From Chryseobacterium geocarposphaerae (lineage in GTDB: Bacteria > Bacteroidota > Bacteroidia > Flavobacteriales > Weeksellaceae), in contig NZ_PGFD01000001.1 of NCBI RefSeq assembly GCF_002797535.1, forward strand, positions 1,612,001-1,676,000: a stretch of 64,000 nt of DNA. The letters are read 5' to 3'. This document shows, piece by piece, positions 26,801 through 33,467 of this stretch. A program made the translations under genes and the position numbers. How positions within the stretch are numbered: the stretch's first letter is position 1; each line of letters starts with the position of its first letter. A model generated the notes under the pieces. That model saw only the letters and a program-made list of their open reading frames with translations. It was not told the DNA's origin and did not search any database.

Positions 26801-26910
26801 AACAAATCGAAATCGTGTAATTCAAGATTGCCAGGATCTAATTCTGCTAAAAAGCGCTGCATTTGTGATTTTCCTTCACGATAATGTGAAAATGTATCTG
26901 TTTTTTTCAT
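23857..26910 (-). CDS. eCIS baseplate J/gp47-like protein (Afp11-like)
   Basis: A 1017-aa wedge protein. The C-terminal region has the baseplate J/gp47 signature: DAEFYRRVSERLRHKHRAIT, then W-D-Y-E-SLVLQEFPEV and a segment APGHVTLMVVPN. The long N-terminal part is eCIS-specific and mixed alpha/beta. It would form the inner baseplate wedge with the Afp12-like protein. It is separated by 84 bp from the upstream gp25-like gene and is in the same direction. It is in the usual eCIS gene order (gp25, baseplate J, Afp12). Confidence 0.9.
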   Translation of the reverse strand: MKKTDTFSHYREGKSQMQRFLAELDPGNLELHDFDLFDWLLFANNFAKRVKYFDKDDNTTPKGNWGNFFLGDDDTDTIPRRESVEYKSMKKQVADLISQFEQDSNLTPHLTLFVCFLKLLDFSKKAFNNLTKRHLDFYYNEILQIEKNDAKEDKVYVIFELAKKAIQERIPSGTLLDGDKDANGKKRIYKTGEELIANQAKVVELKSFLNDVEKGELKMAPVADTADGLGDKLPEDSNYWWPFGYNSDETISGKSIYKELPTAKLGFSVASSLFELNEGERTVTLTIDFNKNSAQKFQGLSAGDIENNIKVLCSGEKEWLSGMPLRCIRKSADQLVLSFTLTKEAPAVVKYNQDVLLQTFQTDFPVVRFMIEGPQYYDIYEALAEKSVKNVEVAVDVKGVRSLQIENDSSSLNAEKPYYPFTAQPVKGSNFYIKYPEMFSKKWENAAIIINWKNTPDSITNLYRGYVIQPNQNISVKQFESLEGPSVVRSDAYFTADTAILEKEVWREKGNNIELFRKMENGYQTQFSILNTSTDPGTSEAIRLTLNQSALQDVYPKLYTLALSSDPGKNKLVPNEPYIPFAEDIELSYSAREIAYSYLDKDSNGKAAKSKGVQLYHEDVFGQYEKETETKSIVPVHENGGELYIGLEAVPQTTVSLLIQMLEGSENPLVDTFDEKEFIEWHILSGNTWIDLSQSMLKNETRKFLESGIVKFKIPKDINTSHTRFTDGLVWIRAKSRRSYDAVCKVQGIYSQAVLATFQNQDNDLSHLNNGLEANTIKKLITRVPQVKSVNQPYNSFDGKYKEADAEFYRRVSERLRHKHRAITQWDYESLVLQEFPEVFKVKCLNHTSETSYMAPGHVTLMVVPNIKNKNAFDIYQPRVSRASLNRIQNYVNELNTMHVTAQVINPNYKEAKIEARVKFFEQYDETFYIRQLDEDIKKYISPWAFTDSKDIDFNVELNVNQLVSYLEQLYYVDYIDEIKILVNNVLQRQSLIEVDPKSILVSAKQHNITITDQVCI

Positions 26911-26994
26911 TTGTTTATATTTATCTTTCTATGGTCAGATGCAATACTTATTGTAATGTTGGTAGTATTCAAAATGGCTACAGACATCCCGTAA

Positions 26995-27408
26995 TCAGTA
27001 AATTTCAGTAGCTTCCTCTTTATAAAAAGGAAAAACAATATTGCTTCTTGTATTCGTATTTCTTACTTCGTAGTCAATTTTTATCAACACTTCGCCTTCA
27101 AGTTCTTGCTGGGTATCAATATCAATACTTAAAATGTTGATTCTAGGTTCGTGATATAAAATCGCACGTTCGATGATTCCTTTCATCTGTGTAATAAGCG
27201 TTAAATCTAACGGCTTAAAGAGCATTTCCTGCAAATCACATCCATAGTCCGGAAACATTACCCGTTCCCCAGGACGTGTTGACAATAAAATAATAAGGCT
27301 ATTATTGATGTCTTCCACATCGGTGGTCATTGCCAGTTTTCCTTCAGTTTCATTAAACTCAGGCGGAAAGCTCCAGCCTATTCCTAAAAAATCTGTATTT
27401 ATTTTCAT
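26995..27408 (-). CDS. GPW/gp25 family baseplate protein (Afp9-like)
   Basis: A 137-aa protein with the gp25/lysozyme-like baseplate fold signature: IGWSFPPEF near the N-terminus, then STRPGERVMFPDYGCDL and a C-terminal beta region ending in VRNTNTRSNIVFPFYKEE. In T4, T6SS and eCIS this protein links the sheath to the baseplate wedge. It stands between the PAAR and baseplate J genes, with about 126 bp before it, a longer gap than elsewhere in the operon. The family call is clear from EDINNSLIILLSTRPGER. Confidence 0.9.
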   Translation of the reverse strand: MKINTDFLGIGWSFPPEFNETEGKLAMTTDVEDINNSLIILLSTRPGERVMFPDYGCDLQEMLFKPLDLTLITQMKGIIERAILYHEPRINILSIDIDTQQELEGEVLIKIDYEVRNTNTRSNIVFPFYKEEATEIY

Positions 27409-27534
27409 ACGTTATTTTGTATTATATTTAGTTGTAACATCTTGCATCTGTAGCATAGAGTTTGGTTTGTTCTAACCGTTTTATTATTGATGTTTATTTA
27501 AATGGCGTTATTATCATATAAAACCTTTCTCTTA

Positions 27535-27825
27535 TTATCCGCCTATTAAAACAGTAGTTTCACCTGCGCTTATTACGCCTCCATGAGCAGTGGAATCCCC
27601 CATTCTTGCGGCAGGTTTTCCGCCTATCAAAACACTTGAAGAACCTGATGCAATAGTATCTATGGGACCTGTACACACTGCTTTATCTCCTACTCTGGCT
27701 GCGGGTTTTCCACCGATAAGCACGGTAGGTTCTCCTGCAGGGATAATGGGTCCGCCTACATGCGGAACATTTCCTGTCACCATAGGACAGGTATGCATAT
27801 CTGTAATTCTTGCTGCCGGTTTCAT
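27535..27825 (-). CDS. PAAR-like spike tip protein (Afp10-like)
   Basis: A 96-aa PAAR protein. It has repeated G-G-K-P-A-A-R-x-G-D units (two full copies, plus MKPAARITDMHTC at the start) and closes with TVLIGG. The His and Cys residues around MHTC and KAVCTG are likely to bind the metal at the point of the cone. It caps the VgrG-like spike, whose gene ends just upstream (27828), 2 bp away. There is no C-terminal extension, so this PAAR does not itself carry a toxin domain. Confidence 0.9.
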   Translation of the reverse strand: MKPAARITDMHTCPMVTGNVPHVGGPIIPAGEPTVLIGGKPAARVGDKAVCTGPIDTIASGSSSVLIGGKPAARMGDSTAHGGVISAGETTVLIGG

Positions 27826-27827
27826 GA

Positions 27828-29573
27828 TTAATTGATTTTTACCTGAGATCCTTTTACAACAGTCACCGCACCTGATTTAAGTTCAGAACCTGAGCTTCCC
27901 TCTGCTTTTAACTGAGCACTTGCTTTGATATTGATATTAGTTCCTTCCATCTTGATATCGCCTTTTGCTTTCATCTTGATGTCTTTCCCACTTTCTATAC
28001 TAATGCCGTCTTTATTAAGCGTAATTATATTGGAATGTTCATCTTCTATTTTAATGATGTCTGCATCTTCATCCAGGATCACTTTTTTTCCTTTTGGTGT
28101 TTCAAGGGTGTAAGAGATTTTGTCGTCATTAAAGATCATTTTCATTTCGCTTCGGGTAACAAATCCTTTTTCGTTGTTCTCATCAGAAGCTACAAGCGGA
28201 GCGGGTTTTGTGCTGCTGTTCAGCATTCCCAGTACCACTGCATCATTAGGATCATCATTAATAAAACCGATAATGACCTCATCCCCGATTTCCGGTCTGA
28301 AAAATGATCCTCTGTTTTCTCCGGCATCAAGAGTGGCTACTCTTGCCCAAATTCCCTCTTCTTCGTTATTAATAATGGGTATTTGTACTAAAATTCTGTC
28401 TTCCCCATCCGGATCCGATTCTAACTGTGATACAACACCGATATGCAATCCGCTTATGGAAGGAATAATTCCTGAGCCCGGCATTTCGCTTATATCATAA
28501 GTTTCTGAAAACCATGTTGGAGAAAGCCCAAACTGAGCATCTACCAACCAGTTTCCATCGGCTATTTCATGACGGACACCTGTAACGTATATTTTCCCGT
28601 TAAATCGGTTCCCTACTCCCTGGAGCGTTAATGAAACTCCCGGTTTTACTGATGGAATTCCCTGGAATTTTACCCTTCCTCGTGTTTTTGCTAATTGTTG
28701 GAAAGTTGCTTTAGCATCACTCCAATCTTGTAGTTCGTTTTGAGTAAGATTTCCGCCGTGTTTAAGCTGAAGATCTTCAATTCCGAAAACTTTCGCTAAA
28801 TCTCCGGATGAAAGATTTCCGTTCAGGTTAATAGCCGGATCCTGAGCTTCCACTTCTGTCAGTTCCTGATCGGTATAGCTCCAGGTTTTAGCTGTAATTT
28901 TGTTGAATTGATCTCTTGCGTCAATTTCACCATCAAACTCATGTACAGAAGATCCGTAAACAACGGTTTCCACTTCTTTTCCACTAAAATCAGGTTTCGC
29001 TACTTTCACCGTTCCATCTTCAACAAAACATAATTTACCGTTTGCCTGTGCTCTGGTTAACATAAAATCCCAATCAGAAGCTTGATACTGAACCAATTCT
29101 TTATGTGAATTTGAAGTCGCTTCAACATCGGCAGTGGCACCGCTGTTACCAATCAATTCTTCAATGATATCACTGTCTTTGCTGTCGTAGAAATATTTGC
29201 TTTTTCTTCCTAAAGTCATTTTTACAGCTTTATCTTTGCATTCGATAATCAGGTAAGAAGAGCCACTTCTGACTTTTATATTATGTTTTACAACAACTCC
29301 TTTAAAAATGGTTTCTTCTTCAGAGTGATATCCTGCTGTAATTTCGATTTCTTTTCCGGGTATTAACAGTTCTTCATTACTTAGCTTGAAATCCTGTTCT
29401 GGTACGCTTCCATCTAAAATAACGATACGAGCATAAGGGATTCTGTTGACTTCTTTTTCTACAACAATGCTTTTAACTCCGTATTTACCAGGCAATTCGG
29501 TACCTCCGGACATCACCTTAAAAGTTATTAAATCGGAAGTCCTTGCTGTTTGTATGTATCCGCTATTGTTCAT
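27828..29573 (-). CDS. VgrG-like central spike protein (Afp8-like)
   Basis: A 581-aa spike. The N-terminal gp27-like part runs to about 370 (SYLIIECKDKAVKMTLGRKS and the YQASDWDFMLTRAQANG motif of the Vgr/phage D family). An OB-fold gp5-like part follows (IHIGVVSQLESDPDGEDRIL, about 380-450, then GSFFRPEIGDEVIIGFINDD). The C-terminus is a beta-helix of K/I/E repeats (IKMKAKGDIKMEGTNINIKA). It forms the trimeric puncturing needle. It is preceded 1 bp upstream by the LysM tube/spike gene, which suggests translational coupling. No toxin extension is present at the C-terminus. Confidence 0.93.
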   Translation of the reverse strand: MNNSGYIQTARTSDLITFKVMSGGTELPGKYGVKSIVVEKEVNRIPYARIVILDGSVPEQDFKLSNEELLIPGKEIEITAGYHSEEETIFKGVVVKHNIKVRSGSSYLIIECKDKAVKMTLGRKSKYFYDSKDSDIIEELIGNSGATADVEATSNSHKELVQYQASDWDFMLTRAQANGKLCFVEDGTVKVAKPDFSGKEVETVVYGSSVHEFDGEIDARDQFNKITAKTWSYTDQELTEVEAQDPAINLNGNLSSGDLAKVFGIEDLQLKHGGNLTQNELQDWSDAKATFQQLAKTRGRVKFQGIPSVKPGVSLTLQGVGNRFNGKIYVTGVRHEIADGNWLVDAQFGLSPTWFSETYDISEMPGSGIIPSISGLHIGVVSQLESDPDGEDRILVQIPIINNEEEGIWARVATLDAGENRGSFFRPEIGDEVIIGFINDDPNDAVVLGMLNSSTKPAPLVASDENNEKGFVTRSEMKMIFNDDKISYTLETPKGKKVILDEDADIIKIEDEHSNIITLNKDGISIESGKDIKMKAKGDIKMEGTNINIKASAQLKAEGSSGSELKSGAVTVVKGSQVKIN

Positions 29574-29574
29574 T

Positions 29575-30294
29575 TTATGATGTTTTTTCTATAGGTGGAA
29601 AGTAGAGCTCGCTCCCGGGTTTTAACTGTCTGAAATTGATAAGGCCATTTATTTTAGCGACTTCCAGATAGTATTTAGAATCTCCGTAAATTCTTTCGGT
29701 CATTAGAGGAAGTGTATCTCCGTCTTGTACAGTTCTTTTATGGGTAAGGTCTGGAGAAGTTGTTTTTGCAATTTTTGCGGCAAGTTCTTTACTAATTGAT
29801 CCGCCGAAATTTGCTTTTCCGATAGCTCTTAAAGGAGTCCCATCATTATTAAATAATTTATAATCTATTGTAAATTCGTTAAGGATTCCCTTAAATTCAA
29901 ATTTTCCCCAAATAATGATGACATTATACGGTTTATGAATTGTACCATCATATTGTCCAGTTGCTTCATAGAAGTCATACAACTGCTGGGTAACAGATGT
30001 TTTACTGAAAGGATCTTTTTTTCCTAAACCTTCTTTTATCTTATTTATAAGCTTATTACCAGGGTTATCTTTTACTACTCCTGTACCGTCGAATAAAAAT
30101 TCCAATTGTAAAGACGGAGCGGAAGTCTTATCAAATTTTTGTTCACCATCACTTGCTCCGCTTGCCTGTTCCTTATTAAAATCGTTTTTACGTGTAAAAG
30201 AAAACCCAGTTGGATTAATAAGGGCTTTAAAAGCCCCTCTGGTTTTTATTTTTTTATAACTAGAATCCTCGTAAGAATCTATTTTTACTTTCAT
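29575..30294 (-). CDS. LysM-containing tube/spike connector (Afp7-like)
   Basis: A 239-aa CIS tube protein of the Afp7/Pvc7 class. The first 150 residues form the tube-like domain (FKALINPTGFSFTR, LEFLFDGTG). The C-terminus is a LysM-like domain (VQDGDTLPLMTERIYGDSKY, then INGLINFRQLKPGSELYFPP). The ATG at 30294 is preferred because GGGAGGAG lies 6-10 bp before it; an ATG at 30309 would add five residues and overlap the DUF5908 stop. It joins the inner tube to the spike. Confidence 0.88.
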   Translation of the reverse strand: MKVKIDSYEDSSYKKIKTRGAFKALINPTGFSFTRKNDFNKEQASGASDGEQKFDKTSAPSLQLEFLFDGTGVVKDNPGNKLINKIKEGLGKKDPFSKTSVTQQLYDFYEATGQYDGTIHKPYNVIIIWGKFEFKGILNEFTIDYKLFNNDGTPLRAIGKANFGGSISKELAAKIAKTTSPDLTHKRTVQDGDTLPLMTERIYGDSKYYLEVAKINGLINFRQLKPGSELYFPPIEKTS

Positions 30295-30308
30295 AATTTC
30301 TCCTCCCA

Positions 30309-30470
30309 TTATCTTTCTTTTTTACGTTTTTCAATATTTGACATTTGTTCTACACTTTCACTAATTGCCCGCATAATTTTTGCTTCATCAACTGATGTTG
30401 CATTTGTTGTTGCTGCTGCTTTTTCATCCACATTTATTTTAATGTGAAGCTCTTTTATTTCTATTGGCAT
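30309..30470 (-). CDS. DUF5908-type small eCIS protein
   Basis: A 53-aa protein beginning MPIEIKELHIKINVDEK and ending in a basic helix QMSNIEKRKKER. The N-terminal M-P-I-E-I-K-E-L-x-I-K signature is that of DUF5908, a short family regularly found between tube and spike genes of Bacteroidota eCIS and related loci. Its role is not established; the position suggests a small baseplate or tube-initiator component. It is the first gene after a 200-bp gap that holds a terminator-like inverted repeat, and its stop overlaps the alternative start of the next gene. Confidence 0.8.
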   Translation of the reverse strand: MPIEIKELHIKINVDEKAAATTNATSVDEAKIMRAISESVEQMSNIEKRKKER

Positions 30471-30544
30471 TTCGTTTGTTTTTTTATCAATTATTAATAT
30501 CCAAAAACACTAATAACCAATGATTTAACATATTTATTTTAAAA

Positions 30545-30659
30545 AATCTAAGCACATGAAAAGTGCGTTCAGTCTTACTATAGACCAATCTCTTGTTATT
30601 TATCTGAAAAATTTTGCTGAATGTTATCTGAAAACTAACACACTTCCCGTGCTTAGATT
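30545..30659 (-). terminator. Candidate attenuator between tube and spike genes
   Basis: Arms AATCTAAGCAC (30545-30555) and GTGCTTAGATT (30649-30659) with a second inner pair (AAGTG/CACTT), enclosing about 90 nt. On the minus strand the structure is followed by six T residues. It lies downstream of the sheath/tube genes and before the low-copy spike and baseplate genes. Partial termination here would set their ratio. Confidence 0.5.
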
Positions 30660-30670
30660 AGATTTAGAAA

Positions 30671-31138
30671 TTACAAGCCTAAGCTTGCTAATGATGAGGG
30701 TATTGTGAAATATCTGTATTTCAGTTCTATGGTTTCAATAGCAAGTTTGCTTTCTTCTGCGTTGAATTCTGAAACTTCCCATTTTACAGGATATGCTCCA
30801 ACTACATTCCAAACCATTAAAGGTGCTGTAGATTGTAGACCTCCTGAAAGGGTAATGATCAGATCTCTTGGTTCGAACTCGAAGTTTTCCATCGCATTTC
30901 TGCACCAGCTGATCAATCCGGAACTTACGATCAATCCACGTTTAAGAACTAAATTAGGATATTTTGGTCTCAAAGGAAGCTGATGAGTAAATCTGTTTTC
31001 GCCTCCTTCGGCATATTCTTCAGTTGGAATTTCTGTTGATAAACCGGAGATCGATTGAAATCTGGAGTCAATACCCTCTGTTGTCGAGATCCCATTAACA
31101 ATAAAAGAGAAACTGGTTGGAGGATATAAAAGAGCCAT
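30671..31138 (-). CDS. eCIS tube protein, divergent (Afp5-like)
   Basis: A 155-aa phage tail tube-like protein (gp19/T4-like family). It has FSFIVNGISTTEGIDSRFQS near the start, PNLVLKRGL in the middle and ETIELKYRYF near the end, and is clearly related to but distinct from the two 143-aa tube proteins. In other eCIS particles one divergent tube subunit forms the first tube ring that contacts the spike complex (Afp5/Pvc5), which is the likely role here. It begins 2 bp after the preceding tube gene. Confidence 0.88.
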   Translation of the reverse strand: MALLYPPTSFSFIVNGISTTEGIDSRFQSISGLSTEIPTEEYAEGGENRFTHQLPLRPKYPNLVLKRGLIVSSGLISWCRNAMENFEFEPRDLIITLSGGLQSTAPLMVWNVVGAYPVKWEVSEFNAEESKLAIETIELKYRYFTIPSSLASLGL

Positions 31139-31140
31139 GA

Positions 31141-31572
31141 TTAGTTATTTTCGATAGTTAATCCTTCGTGTGCAATTTCCAGTGTCTCAATGGCAACTTC
31201 ATTTCCTTCTGCTTTCAGATCTGTTGAATTCACTTTAAGAACGAATGCATTTTTTACTTTCCAGGTTACTGCAGGCTCTCCATTCTCATCCAAAAGAGAA
31301 ATTGTAATGGATCTTCTCTCTACTGTATTGAGCTGAATCGTCTGAAACCATTCAAAAAATTCATTATCTCCTTTGAAAGTCCCTCTCTTTAACGTAAGGT
31401 TGCTGTAAGTTTTCAATCCCGGCATTTTAATCTTGCTGAAATCAGGACTTGCTCCGTGTCTGTATTCAATCAAAGCAGCTTCCGCATTTAATCCCGATAC
31501 TTCCTGGAATCCTACTTTTGTTCCGCCCCAATCTACTTCAAAGGCAAACTTTACTAATGGATATGTACTCAT
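31141..31572 (-). CDS. eCIS inner tube protein, copy 2 (Afp1-like)
   Basis: A 143-aa tube subunit: FAFEVDWGGTKVGFQEVSGL at the N-terminus, then YSNLTLKRGTF and an IETLEIAHEGL end, all standard for the phage tail tube-like family. The protein is identical residue for residue to the product at 33004-33435, while the DNA differs at a number of synonymous positions. It would polymerise into the hollow inner tube. It follows sheath C, as part of a duplicated sheath-tube unit. Confidence 0.92.
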   Translation of the reverse strand: MSTYPLVKFAFEVDWGGTKVGFQEVSGLNAEAALIEYRHGASPDFSKIKMPGLKTYSNLTLKRGTFKGDNEFFEWFQTIQLNTVERRSITISLLDENGEPAVTWKVKNAFVLKVNSTDLKAEGNEVAIETLEIAHEGLTIENN

Positions 31573-31604
31573 AATGTATGTATATTTATTGTTATTAATT
31601 TATT

Positions 31605-32981
31605 TTATGCTTCCTGTAATTTGTGTGAAAAACGAAGGACAATAAATTCAGCCGGACGTACTGCTGCCATACCGATTTCGATGTTCATTTTTCCTTCCAG
31701 GATATCCTGAGCTGACATGGTTTTGTTTAAACCTACACTTACGTAATACGCTTCTTCAGGCTTACTTCCTGCCAAAGCTCCGTCCTGCCACTGCTGATTC
31801 AGGAAATTCTCGATCATAGTCTGTACACGGATCCATGTATTGGCTGTATTCGGCTCGAAAACGAAACGTTCTGTAGCTTTTTTCACAGATTCTTCCACCA
31901 TGTTGAAGAAACGACGTACGGAGATATATCTCCATTCATTGCTGTTTCCGTCTAAGGTTCTTGCTCCCCAAACCAAGGTTCCTTTTCCTGTGAACGTTCT
32001 GATCGCGTTGATTGATTTTCCAGCAGTTGGATCTACGTTAAGACTTTCCTGGTCTTCGTGAGAAATTTTTACGGTAGGAGCTACTACATAATTAAGCCCA
32101 ACATTAGCTGGAGCTTTAAATACTCCGGAAGTACTGTCTACTTTAGCATATACTCCTGCCATTGCAGATGATGGGGCTAATACTAATTTTTTAGACTCAA
32201 TTAATTTTTTAGCTTGGTTGTAGAAATCTGAGTTTGTTGTTTTTAACCATGCTAAATTATCTTGATTTACAGGCATTGTAACATTTACAAGAGTTCCTGA
32301 ATTATCTTTTTCTTTATAGCTAGCTATTTTAACAGATTTATCTTCAAAGCCATAGTTTAAAACTGTCTCTAATTTTGGGTAATAAGCTGCTCCATATTTT
32401 AAACGCTCACCACTTGGTCCAGAACTAGGACCCGCAGTTCTAAATGTAGAAACATCTCCAAGAACATCCATAATAACGAATCTGTCTTTCAAATCTTCTG
32501 CCTGATCTAAAGCCAGATTATACAATTGATAAGCATCTGCCGCAGCTAAAGCTTCAGCATCCGGGAAAATAATAAGAGTTGGCTCGTCTTCTTTTTCCAA
32601 TGTATCAAGACTTGCTTTTAAATCAGGCTGTTTCGCTACTCCATCTGATGGGTATAATCCTGCAGAAACGATATAACATGGTCCGCCACCGTTTGCAAAA
32701 TACATTTGCATAGCATAGTACATTTTGAAAGTACCGAATTTATTTCCGTAAGTTGCAGTGACAACAGTATCCTCAATTGAAATAGAGATTTCTCCACCTT
32801 CATCTTTTGCTTTTCCGAAAATTGTTTCGTACTCTAACATAGAAGAGATTCTTGTCGGTTCATTTTTTGGCCCTTGTGTTGTATATCCAATAAAAGCAGG
32901 AATAGCCGTTTCTACTTGTGCTACAGAGGGTGGGAATTTTGCAATTTCCTCTACGTAGACTCCAGGTGTTTTGTAATTCAT
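31605..32981 (-). CDS. eCIS contractile sheath protein C
   Basis: A 458-aa sheath. MNYKTPGVYVEE at the N-terminus, FANGGGPCYIV near 95 and the C-terminal LVWGARTLDGNSNEW with AAVRPAEFIVLRFSHKLQ are standard for phage-type tail sheaths. It is the shortest of the three sheaths and lacks the large inserts seen in A and B, so it is probably the nearest to the ancestral form. The C-terminal 170 residues are nearly the same as in sheath B. Several eCIS use two or three sheath types, one of which may form the first ring on the baseplate. Confidence 0.92.
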   Translation of the reverse strand: MNYKTPGVYVEEIAKFPPSVAQVETAIPAFIGYTTQGPKNEPTRISSMLEYETIFGKAKDEGGEISISIEDTVVTATYGNKFGTFKMYYAMQMYFANGGGPCYIVSAGLYPSDGVAKQPDLKASLDTLEKEDEPTLIIFPDAEALAAADAYQLYNLALDQAEDLKDRFVIMDVLGDVSTFRTAGPSSGPSGERLKYGAAYYPKLETVLNYGFEDKSVKIASYKEKDNSGTLVNVTMPVNQDNLAWLKTTNSDFYNQAKKLIESKKLVLAPSSAMAGVYAKVDSTSGVFKAPANVGLNYVVAPTVKISHEDQESLNVDPTAGKSINAIRTFTGKGTLVWGARTLDGNSNEWRYISVRRFFNMVEESVKKATERFVFEPNTANTWIRVQTMIENFLNQQWQDGALAGSKPEEAYYVSVGLNKTMSAQDILEGKMNIEIGMAAVRPAEFIVLRFSHKLQEA

Positions 32982-33003
32982 TTTTTTTAATTTAAAGTTA
33001 ATA

Positions 33004-33435
33004 TTAGTTATTTTCGATAGTTAATCCTTCGTGTGCAATTTCCAGTGTTTCAATTGCAACTTCATTACCTTCTGCTTTCAGATCTGTTGAATTCACTTTA
33101 AGAACGAATGCATTTTTTACTTTCCAGGTTACTGCAGGCTCTCCATTCTCATCCAAAAGAGAGATTGTAATGGATCTTCTTTCTACCGTATTCAATTGAA
33201 TTGTCTGGAACCATTCAAAAAATTCGTTATCTCCTTTGAAAGTCCCTCTCTTCAATGTAAGGTTGCTGTAAGTTTTCAATCCCGGCATTTTAATCTTGCT
33301 GAAATCAGGGCTTGCTCCGTGTCTGTATTCAATTAAAGCAGCTTCGGCATTTAATCCACTCACTTCCTGAAATCCTACTTTTGTTCCGCCCCAATCTACT
33401 TCAAAGGCAAACTTTACTAATGGATATGTACTCAT
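33004..33435 (-). CDS. eCIS inner tube protein, copy 1 (Afp1-like)
   Basis: A 143-aa inner tube subunit, identical in sequence to the product at 31141-31572. Its surroundings are also duplicated: the stretch from the ATG to the next sheath gene matches the other copy. The tube fold is recognised from VDWGGTKVGFQEVSGLNAEA and ETLEIAHEGL. It lies between sheath C and sheath B. Two copies of one product may simply raise the amount, since the tube is the most numerous subunit. Confidence 0.92.
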   Translation of the reverse strand: MSTYPLVKFAFEVDWGGTKVGFQEVSGLNAEAALIEYRHGASPDFSKIKMPGLKTYSNLTLKRGTFKGDNEFFEWFQTIQLNTVERRSITISLLDENGEPAVTWKVKNAFVLKVNSTDLKAEGNEVAIETLEIAHEGLTIENN

Positions 33436-33467
33436 AATGTATGTATATTTATTGTTATTAATTTATT

